From Xanthobacter sp. NM-25 (GTDB lineage Bacteria > Pseudomonadota > Alphaproteobacteria > Rhizobiales > Xanthobacteraceae), in contig NZ_JACBFS010000002.1 in the NCBI RefSeq assembly GCF_022138605.1, forward strand, positions 186,001-250,000: a stretch of DNA of 64,000 nucleotides, in the 5' to 3' direction. This document shows positions 57,713 through 64,000 of the stretch, piece after piece. Under the pieces are notes generated by a model. The model had not been told where the DNA came from. It saw only the letters and a list, made by a program, of their open reading frames with translations, and did no database searches. The translations under genes were made by a program, and so were the position numbers. Positions within the stretch are counted from its first letter, which is position 1; the number at the start of each line of letters is the position of its first letter.

Positions 57713-59437
57713 ATGCAGCATTCCGCGTTCTCCCGCACCGGTGGCCAGATCCTCGTGGACGCGCTGAAGATCCACGGCGTCGACACGGTCTATTGCCTGC
57801 CCGGCGAGAGCTTCCTGGCCGCCATCGACGCCCTCGCCGGCGCCACCGATGCCATCCGCACCATCGTGACCCGTCACGAGGCAGCGGCGGCCAACATGGC
57901 CGAGGCCTATGGCAAGCTCACCGGCCGCCCCGGCGTGTGCTTCGTCACCCGCGGCCCTGGCGCCAGCCATGCCGCGATCGGCATCCACACCGCATCGCAG
58001 GATTCCACCCCACTGGTGCTGTTCGTCGGCCAGGTGGCCGCCACCATGCGCCATCGCGAGGCGTGGCAGGAGGTGGACTACCCGGCCATGTTCGGCGGCA
58101 TGGCCAAATGGGTGGTGGAGATCGATCGGCCGGAGCGCATTCCCGAGCTGGTGGCGCGGGCCTTCCAGGTGGCCGTTTCCGGCCGCCCCGGCCCGGTGGT
58201 GGTGGCGCTGCCGGAGGACGTGCTGGCAACGCCCGCCACGGTGCGCGACGCGGAAGCCTATCGGCGCGTCGCAGCCCATCCCGGCACCGCCGACATGGCC
58301 CGGCTGCGCGCCATGATCGAGGCCAGCACCCAGCCGCTGGTGATCGTCGGTGGCGGCGGCTGGAGCGCCCAGGCCAGCCGCGATTTCCAGCATTTCGTCG
58401 AGGCCTTCGACCTGCCCGTGGCGGCGGCCTTCCGCCGGCAGGACCTGCTCGACAACCACCACCCCAATTACATCGGCCACGCCGGCCTCGGCCCCAGCGC
58501 CAAGCTGGTGGCCCGCATCCGCGCGGCGGACCTGCTGCTGGCGGTGGGGCCCCGCCTCGGCGAGACCACCACGGCCGGCTACACACTGCTCGATCTGCCC
58601 CGGCCGGCCCAGCGCTTCGTCCATGTCCATGCCGATCCGCAGGAGCTCGGCCGTGTCTATCAGGCCGACCTCTTCATCAATGCCGGCATGGGCGAATTCG
58701 CGGCGGCGGCCGCTGCCTTGAAAGGCAAGGGGCCGGCCGGCTGGCGCTCGCCCATGCCCTGGAGCGGTGCGGTGCGGGCGGCGCGGTCCGAATATCTCGC
58801 CGACCAGACGCCCGGCGCCATGCCCGGCCCCCTCGACCTTGGCGCAGTGATGCTGCATCTGCGGGAAACGCTGCCGCTCTCCGCCATCATCACCAACGGC
58901 GCCGGCAACTATGCCATCTGGGTGCATCGCTTCCATCGCTATGGCGGCTTCCGCACCCAGCTCGCGCCCACATCGGGCGCCATGGGCTATGGCCTGCCCG
59001 CCGCCATCGCCGCCAAGCTCCACAACCCGGCACGGGATGTGATCTGCTTTGCCGGCGATGGCTGCTTCCTGATGAGCGGACAGGAGCTGATCACCGCGCG
59101 GCAGCACGGCGCCGGGGTAGTGGTGATCGTGGTGAACAACGGCATGTACGGCTCCATCCGCATGCACCAGGAGCGGGAATATCCCGGCCGGGTGTACGCC
59201 ACCAGCCTGGACAATCCCGACTTTCCCGCCCTGGCCGAGGCCTATGGCTGCTTCGGCGAGCGGGTGGAGGCGACGGCCGATTTCGCTGACGCCTTCGCCC
59301 GTGCCCGCGCCTTCGCCGCCGCCGAGAAGCGCCCGGCCCTGCTGGAGCTGGTCATTGATCCGGAGGCCATCACCCCGTCGGCGACGCTGACGGGCCTGCG
59401 CGAGGCCGCGCTGAAGGCAGGCCACGGACAGGGCTGA
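57713..59437 (+). CDS. ThDP-dependent decarboxylase/synthase (acetolactate synthase / benzoylformate decarboxylase-like)
   Basis: From ATG 57713 the product is 574 residues. The three ThDP-enzyme domains are clear: the N-terminal Pyr domain with the activating Glu in TRHEAAAANMAEAYGKLTG, a central domain (IVGGGGWSAQASRDFQHF) and the C-terminal PP domain with GDGCFLMSGQELITARQH...VVNN, the GDG-Nx motif. Family members decarboxylate or ligate 2-oxo acids. There is no small regulatory subunit gene nearby, so biosynthetic acetolactate synthase is unlikely. Downstream aldehyde dehydrogenase supports decarboxylation to an aldehyde. Confidence 0.82.
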   Translation: MQHSAFSRTGGQILVDALKIHGVDTVYCLPGESFLAAIDALAGATDAIRTIVTRHEAAAANMAEAYGKLTGRPGVCFVTRGPGASHAAIGIHTASQDSTPLVLFVGQVAATMRHREAWQEVDYPAMFGGMAKWVVEIDRPERIPELVARAFQVAVSGRPGPVVVALPEDVLATPATVRDAEAYRRVAAHPGTADMARLRAMIEASTQPLVIVGGGGWSAQASRDFQHFVEAFDLPVAAAFRRQDLLDNHHPNYIGHAGLGPSAKLVARIRAADLLLAVGPRLGETTTAGYTLLDLPRPAQRFVHVHADPQELGRVYQADLFINAGMGEFAAAAAALKGKGPAGWRSPMPWSGAVRAARSEYLADQTPGAMPGPLDLGAVMLHLRETLPLSAIITNGAGNYAIWVHRFHRYGGFRTQLAPTSGAMGYGLPAAIAAKLHNPARDVICFAGDGCFLMSGQELITARQHGAGVVVIVVNNGMYGSIRMHQEREYPGRVYATSLDNPDFPALAEAYGCFGERVEATADFADAFARARAFAAAEKRPALLELVIDPEAITPSATLTGLREAALKAGHGQG

Positions 59438-59486
59438 ATTTGGCGCCGCCCAAGGCGGCGTCGCCCAGAACCATGGGAGGATCATC

Positions 59487-60941
59487 ATGAACGCCATCAC
59501 GTCCCTCAATCACGTGGGGGGCGCCTGGCAGGCGGCGCTCTCCGGCGCCACCGCGCCAAGCCTTGATCCCGCCACCGGCGCCGTGCTGGGCCATTTCGCC
59601 GCCGGCGGGCGGGCCGATGCCGACGCCGCCATCGCCGCCGCCCGGCAGGCCTTCGAGCGTCCAAACTGGGCGCAGGCGCCGCGCCTGCGGCAGTTGGTGA
59701 TGCTGCGCTGGGCCGATGCCATGGAGCGCCGCGCCGACGCCCTCGCCCGGCTTCTCACCGCCGAGAACGGCAAGCCCCTGGCCCAGTCGCGGGGCGAGAT
59801 CGCCGGCTCCATCTCGGAGATCCGCTATTATGCGGGCCTCACCCGCTTCATCCCCGGCCACGTGTTCGAGGTGGAGCCCGGCGCCTTCTCCACCCTCATC
59901 AAAGAGCCGGCCGGGGTCGCCGGCCTCATCATTCCGTGGAACGCGCCCGCGGTGCTGCTGATCCGCGCGGTGACACCGGCACTGGCGGCGGGCTGCACCA
60001 TCGTGGTGAAGCCGGCGCCGCAGACCGCCCTCATCACCGCCGAGATCCTGCGCACCCTGGTGGAGGTGGACGGCCTGCCGCCGGGTGTCGTCAATCTGGT
60101 GATGGAGACCGGCCACGAGGTGGCGCAGGCGCTGGTGACCTCGCCGGAGGTGGACGTGATCTCCTTCACCGGCTCCAACGCCACTGGCGCCCGCATCATG
60201 GCCGATGCCGCCCCCACCATGAAGAAGCTCTCCCTGGAGCTGGGCGGCAAATCCTGCTGCCTGGTGTTCGAGGATGCGGACATTGCCTCCGTGGCCCCCA
60301 AGCTGGCGGCGGCGGCCACCATCATTTCCGGCCAGCAATGCACTGCCGCCCGCCGCGTGCTGGTGCACGAGAGCCGCTATGAGGAGATGAAAACCGCGCT
60401 GAAGGCGGCCCTCGCGGCCCTGAAGGTGGCGCCGGGAGACGCCGCCGGCGCCGAGATCGGCCCTCTGATCGACGATGCCGCCCGCACGGCGGTGGAACAG
60501 CGCACGGCGCAGGCCATGGACCTCGCCGACGAGGTGGTGCTGGCGGGCGGCCGCCCGGCCGGTGGGCTCGATGCGGGCGCCTTCCTCACCCCCACCCTCA
60601 TCGCCCATGCGGACACCGGCGCCTTCTTCGTGCAGGAGGAGATTTTCGGGCCACTGGTGGTGATCGAGCGCTTCCACGACGAAAAGGATGCGGTGCGCCG
60701 GGCCAACCACACCCAATATGGCCTGTCCGCCAGCGTCTGGACCCGTGACGGCGCCCGGGCGCTCAGGGTGGCGCGGGCGCTGCGCAACGGCACGGTGTGG
60801 ATCAATGACCACAACAAGCTGTTCGCCGAGGCGGAGACCGGCGGCTATCGCCGCAGCGGCCTCGGCCGCCTGCACGGCTATGACGCGCTGATCGACTTCA
60901 TGGAGATCAAGCACATCTACCAGGACGCCGGCGTCGTCTGA
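59487..60941 (+). CDS. Aldehyde dehydrogenase (NAD(P)-dependent)
   Basis: This 484-residue ALDH has the catalytic Cys in SGQQCTAARRVLVHES and the general-base Glu in LELGGKSCCLVFEDADI. It also has the cofactor motif FTGSNATGARIMADAA and EEIFGPLVVIERF near the C-terminus. It follows the ThDP enzyme gene by 49 bp (GGGAGGATCATC before ATG). It would oxidise the aldehyde formed by that enzyme, or by the GMC oxidoreductase encoded next, to a carboxylic acid. Aryl-aldehyde use is plausible but unproven. Confidence 0.9.
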   Translation: MNAITSLNHVGGAWQAALSGATAPSLDPATGAVLGHFAAGGRADADAAIAAARQAFERPNWAQAPRLRQLVMLRWADAMERRADALARLLTAENGKPLAQSRGEIAGSISEIRYYAGLTRFIPGHVFEVEPGAFSTLIKEPAGVAGLIIPWNAPAVLLIRAVTPALAAGCTIVVKPAPQTALITAEILRTLVEVDGLPPGVVNLVMETGHEVAQALVTSPEVDVISFTGSNATGARIMADAAPTMKKLSLELGGKSCCLVFEDADIASVAPKLAAAATIISGQQCTAARRVLVHESRYEEMKTALKAALAALKVAPGDAAGAEIGPLIDDAARTAVEQRTAQAMDLADEVVLAGGRPAGGLDAGAFLTPTLIAHADTGAFFVQEEIFGPLVVIERFHDEKDAVRRANHTQYGLSASVWTRDGARALRVARALRNGTVWINDHNKLFAEAETGGYRRSGLGRLHGYDALIDFMEIKHIYQDAGVV

Positions 60942-60995
60942 TTGCCCTTCCCTCACCCGCAGCGCCCCGCACGGGGCCGCAGGAGCCGGCGCGCC

Positions 60996-62702
60996 ATGGC
61001 GTCTTCCAATCTTCCCAGTTTCGATACGGTCATCATCGGCGGCGGTTCCGCCGGCTGTGTGCTGGCGCACCGCCTCTCCGCCGACATCCGCCACCGGGTG
61101 CTGCTGGTGGAGGCTGGCGAGGACACCCCGCCCGATGCAGTGCCGGCGCCCATCGCCGACAGCTATCCCATGGGTCTGTTCCATGGGGATCGCTTTATCT
61201 GGCCGGGCCTCTCCGCCTTCACCACCCGCCGCCCGGACGGCAGCCGCGCCAGCCGGGCCTATGAGCAGGGCCGGGTGATGGGGGGCGGCTCGTCCATCAA
61301 TGTGCAATCGGCCAACCGGGGGCTGCCGCGGGATTACGACGAATGGGCCGCGCTGGGCGCCACCGGCTGGGGCTGGGACGAGGTGCTGCCCTTCTTCCGC
61401 AAGCTCGAACGGGACCTGGATTGCGACGGCCCGCTGCATGGAAGCGACGGTCCCCTACCCATCCGCCGCATCCTGCCGCCCGAATGGCCCCCGTTCGCGC
61501 AAGCCGCCACGCAGGCGCTGGCCGGCAGCGGCCTGCCCTGGCGGGAGGACCAAAACGGCATGTTCGAGGACGGCGTGTTCCCGCCCGCCTTCAACAATGA
61601 GAACGACCGGCGGGTGTCCGCCGCCGTCGCCTATCTCGATGCCGCCACCCGCGCCCGCCCCAACCTCGCCATCTGGCCGCGCACGCGCCTGCAGACGATG
61701 GCGATGGAGGGCCCACGGGCGCGGTGCCTCGAACTGGTGCGCGAGGGCGCGGCAGTGACGGTCGAGGCGGCGCGGGTGGTGGTGACCGCCGGCGCGCTGC
61801 AGACGCCGGCCATCCTGATGCGCGCCGGCATCGGGCCGGGGCCGGCGCTGAGCGCGCTCGGCATTCCCGTGCAGGTGGAGCGGCGCGGGGTGGGCCAGAA
61901 CCTGCGTGATCACCCCACCCTGACCTTCTGCCAATATCTGCCGCCCCGCCTGCGGCTGCCCATGAGCTACCGCCGCGCCGCCTTCGCCGCCCTGCGCTTC
62001 TCCTCCGGCCTCACCGGCGGCGAAGCGTCCGACATGTATGCCACCGCCTCGGCGCGGGCCGGCTGGCACGGCCTCGGACGCCGGCTCGGCCTCTATTTCC
62101 TGTGGTGCAACCGGCCGAAATCCAGCGGCACGGTGCGGCTGCTCTCGCCCGATCCGGCGCACTATCCGCAGGCCGACCTCAACCTGTTGAGCCATCCCGA
62201 TGATCTGGCGCGGATGATGGCGGGGGTGCGCCGGCTGGTGCCGCTGCTGCTGTCGCCGGCGCTCAATCCCGATCCCGGCGATCTGTTCCCCGCCGCCTTC
62301 TCCCCGTTCGTGAAACGGTTGAGCCGGGTGTCGCCGGTCAATGCGCTCGCCACCGAGCTCATCGGCGCCCTGCTGGATGCGCCTGCGGCGCTGCGGCAGG
62401 CCGCCATCCGCCGCTTCATGTCCGCCGGCGGCACCCTCGCGACGCTGATGGCCGACGATGACCAGCTCGCCGCCTTCGTGCGCGGCGCCGCCTTCGGCGT
62501 GTGGCACGCCAGCGGCACCTGCCGCCTGGGCGCGCCGGATGATCCCGATGCGGTGCTCGATCCCACGGGGCGGGTGATCGGCACGGACAACCTGTATGTG
62601 GCCGACGCTTCCGCCATGCCGCGGCTGCCCACCGCCAACACCAATATTCCGGTGATCATGATGGCCGAGAAGATCGCCGCCGGCCTGTGCGCAGGCGGCT
62701 GA
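60996..62702 (+). CDS. GMC-family FAD oxidoreductase (choline/alcohol dehydrogenase-like)
   Basis: The 568-residue protein from ATG 60996, ten bases after AGGAG, has the FAD motif DTVIIGGGSAGCVLAHRLS (about residues 9-27). The GMC signature GRVMGGGSSINVQSANRG follows, and the catalytic His/Asn pair lies in VWHASGTCRLG and TANTNIPVIMMAEK. GMC enzymes oxidise primary alcohols to aldehydes. With the ALDH gene directly upstream it forms an alcohol-to-acid module. Its stop is only 3 bp from the end of the convergent IclR gene, with no terminator visible between them. Confidence 0.88.
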   Translation: MASSNLPSFDTVIIGGGSAGCVLAHRLSADIRHRVLLVEAGEDTPPDAVPAPIADSYPMGLFHGDRFIWPGLSAFTTRRPDGSRASRAYEQGRVMGGGSSINVQSANRGLPRDYDEWAALGATGWGWDEVLPFFRKLERDLDCDGPLHGSDGPLPIRRILPPEWPPFAQAATQALAGSGLPWREDQNGMFEDGVFPPAFNNENDRRVSAAVAYLDAATRARPNLAIWPRTRLQTMAMEGPRARCLELVREGAAVTVEAARVVVTAGALQTPAILMRAGIGPGPALSALGIPVQVERRGVGQNLRDHPTLTFCQYLPPRLRLPMSYRRAAFAALRFSSGLTGGEASDMYATASARAGWHGLGRRLGLYFLWCNRPKSSGTVRLLSPDPAHYPQADLNLLSHPDDLARMMAGVRRLVPLLLSPALNPDPGDLFPAAFSPFVKRLSRVSPVNALATELIGALLDAPAALRQAAIRRFMSAGGTLATLMADDDQLAAFVRGAAFGVWHASGTCRLGAPDDPDAVLDPTGRVIGTDNLYVADASAMPRLPTANTNIPVIMMAEKIAAGLCAGG

Positions 62703-62705
62703 CCC

Positions 62706-63482
62706 CTATTGGGGCAGCGAGGCGGAAATGCGCTGGGCAGCGTCGAGCAGCTCCGGCAGGAAGCGCGTCTTCATGACCTCCAGGGAGCTGCGCCCCTCAT
62801 GGGTGCTGACGTTCAGCGCCGCCAGCACCTCCGAGCGCCGGTTGCGCACCGGCACGGCGATGGACCGCAGCCCCATCTCCAATTCCTGGTCCACCAGCGC
62901 CCAGCCCTGCCGGCGCGTGGTGTCGATGGCATCCTTGAGGGCGACCATGGTGGCGACAGTGCGCTCGGTGCGCCGCTCCAGCTTGACGCGATCGAAGAAC
63001 ACCGCCAGCTCCGTCGGCGGCAGGCCCGCCAGCAGCACCCGGCCCATAGAGCTGCAGAAGGCCGGCAGGCGGCTGCCGATGGACAGGCCGATGGTCATCA
63101 CCCGTTCGGTGGGCACCCGCGCCACATAGACGATGTCCTGCCCGTCCAGCACCGAGAGGGAGCAGGATTCATGCAGCGCATTCACCACATCGCGCATGAT
63201 CGGCTGGGCCACCTCCCACATGGGCAAAGAGGAGAGATAAGAGAAGCCGAGATCCAGCACTTTCGGCCGCAAGGAGAAATACTTGCCGTCGGTCTCCGCA
63301 TAGCCCTCCCGCACCAGCGTGAGCAGGAAGCGCCGGGCCGCGGCGCGGGTGAGGCCGGCATGCTGGGCCACCTCGCTCAGGGTCATCCGCGGCTTGTACT
63401 GGCTGAAGGTGCGGATGACCTCCAGGCCCCGCACGAGGGATTGGACATAGTCCTTGTCCTCGCCGGCCTCCTCGCTCCTCAT
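62706..63482 (-). CDS. IclR-family transcriptional regulator
   Basis: This 258-residue protein has the winged helix-turn-helix around residues 12-75 (VQSLVRGLEVIRTFSQYKPRMTLSEVAQHAGLTRAAARRFLLTLVREGYAE). An IclR effector domain with SIGSRLPAFCSSMGRVLLAGLP follows, close in style to PcaR/PcaU-like regulators of the beta-ketoadipate route. Its ATG overlaps the stop of the 3-hydroxyacyl-CoA dehydrogenase gene by 4 bp, so the two are cotranscribed. Likely targets are that unit and the convergent operon. Confidence 0.87.
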   Translation of the reverse strand: MRSEEAGEDKDYVQSLVRGLEVIRTFSQYKPRMTLSEVAQHAGLTRAAARRFLLTLVREGYAETDGKYFSLRPKVLDLGFSYLSSLPMWEVAQPIMRDVVNALHESCSLSVLDGQDIVYVARVPTERVMTIGLSIGSRLPAFCSSMGRVLLAGLPPTELAVFFDRVKLERRTERTVATMVALKDAIDTTRRQGWALVDQELEMGLRSIAVPVRNRRSEVLAALNVSTHEGRSSLEVMKTRFLPELLDAAQRISASLPQ

Positions 63483-64000
63483 GCGTCCTCCGCGGAATCA
63501 TCCCCGGCGGCATTATAGGAGTCCGGCACCCCCTGCCCAGCCGCCCGCGCCGCCATCAGCCGCGCATCGCGCCAGGCCACCCGCTCGTCCCACTGGTCGA
63601 GGGGCAGGAGCGCCCGGCGTTCGGCGGTGGCGCGGGCCACCAGCGCGTCGTCCCATACATCCGGCTGGCCGCGCGCCGCCCCCATCTCGCGATAGCGCTC
63701 GCCCATGCGGCGGGCATGCTCCGCGATGCCACCGCGATAATTGAGATCGGCGGTCTCGAACGGCCCCACCACCGACCAACGCAAGCCGAGCCCGGCGGTC
63801 ATCACCGCATCGATGCCGGCCACGTCGGCGATGCCTTCCTTGAGCAGCCAATAGGCCTCGCGCAGCACCGCCCCCTGCAGGCGATTGTAGATGAAGCCAT
63901 CCACCTCCCTGCGCAGCACCACCGGCACCTGACCGGCCCGCGCCATGCGTGCCCGCGTGCGCACCACCACCTCCGGCGCGGTGAACGGCGCCGGCACCAG
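63479..64000 (-). CDS. 3-hydroxyacyl-CoA dehydrogenase family protein, C-terminal part (5' end outside window)
   Basis: About 174 residues are visible, entering from the right edge. The stretch PVVLRREVDGFIYNRLQGAVLREAYWLLKEGIADVAGIDAVMTAGLGLRWSVVGPFETADLNY is the hinge and C-terminal dimerisation domain of the 3HCDH/lambda-crystallin/carnitine-dehydrogenase family. The Rossmann domain with the catalytic His lies outside the window. The tail is long and charged. It should oxidise a 3-hydroxyacyl-CoA or 3-hydroxy acid with NAD, in line with CoA-thioester catabolism nearby. Confidence 0.82.
   Translation of the reverse strand: MVPAPFTAPEVVVRTRARMARAGQVPVVLRREVDGFIYNRLQGAVLREAYWLLKEGIADVAGIDAVMTAGLGLRWSVVGPFETADLNYRGGIAEHARRMGERYREMGAARGQPDVWDDALVARATAERRALLPLDQWDERVAWRDARLMAARAAGQGVPDSYNAAGDDSAEDA

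Noticed and set aside
57713..59437. Biosynthetic acetolactate synthase large subunit (ilvB)
   Set aside because: No small regulatory subunit gene is adjacent, and neighbours are an aldehyde dehydrogenase and a GMC oxidoreductase. A catabolic ThDP enzyme is likelier.
1..64000. CRISPR arrays, tRNA/rRNA genes, insertion sequences, toxin-antitoxin or phage defence genes
   Set aside because: I read for regular spaced repeats, cloverleaf-like segments, transposase motifs and terminal inverted repeats and saw none. Absence is by eye only.

Overview
The window is GC-rich (roughly two-thirds G+C by eye) and tightly packed with catabolic operons. Its codon use, the abundance of TRAP-unrelated ABC, tripartite-tricarboxylate (TTT) and Liv transporters, and the run of LysR, IclR, GntR, MarR and AraC regulators suggest an alphaproteobacterium of the Hyphomicrobiales, perhaps near Xanthobacteraceae. 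The taxon is an inference. I saw no rRNA, tRNA, CRISPR array, insertion sequence, phage gene or replication origin, and no clearly broken gene. The genes at both ends run out of the window.

Layout. (1) 1-7537, plus strand: sugar-nucleotide epimerase tail, metallo-beta-lactamase-fold lactonase-like enzyme, GntR/FCD regulator, alpha/beta hydrolase, 3-hydroxyisobutyrate-dehydrogenase-like enzyme, a NitT/TauT-type ABC importer and a carboxymuconolactone-decarboxylase-family protein. A promoter with a GntR-type palindrome precedes the importer. (2) 7610-16442: a lower meta-cleavage-like set (amidohydrolase, RidA, dienoate hydratase, FAH-family enzyme, flavin reductase, HpcH/HpaI aldolase) with a TTT transporter and an IclR regulator. 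Three near-identical palindromes tie the promoters together. (3) 16700-29974, minus strand: an iac-type indole-3-acetic acid (auxin) degradation locus with iacA, B, E, G, H, C, D and F homologues. It also has a second IacA-like flavin monooxygenase, a free-standing V4R-domain protein, a second NitT/TauT importer, an NTF2/SnoaL-like protein and a LysR regulator. Its operons share a duplicated upstream block. (4) 30815-39282, plus strand: a Liv-type importer with a fused permease-ATPase, a ketopantoate-reductase-like enzyme, a TauD/TfdA dioxygenase, a class II aldolase and a MarR regulator that may be the auxin-locus regulator. (5) 39258-43086, minus strand: an FAD-type and an FMN-type 2-hydroxyacid dehydrogenase plus a LysR regulator. 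(6) 43386-49224: a UbiX/UbiD pair, a third NitT/TauT importer and an AraC regulator, closed by a strong terminator. (7) 49499-62702: a molybdenum hydroxylase (large subunit fused to a CoxG domain, FAD subunit, 2Fe-2S subunit), acyl-CoA ligase, enoyl-CoA hydratase, MFS carrier, ThDP decarboxylase/synthase, aldehyde dehydrogenase and GMC oxidoreductase. An IclR regulator and a 3-hydroxyacyl-CoA dehydrogenase fragment read back from the right edge.

Taken together the window looks like part of a catabolic island for plant-derived aromatic and heteroaromatic acids. Region 3 should oxidise auxin to a ring-cleavable product such as catechol. Regions 1 and 2 hold ring-cleavage-type lower-pathway enzymes. 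Regions 5 to 7 hold the activities needed to oxidise hydroxyacids, decarboxylate oxo- or aryl-acids, oxidise aldehydes and activate acids to CoA thioesters. Six separate uptake systems serve these routes. No ring-cleavage dioxygenase is present in the window.
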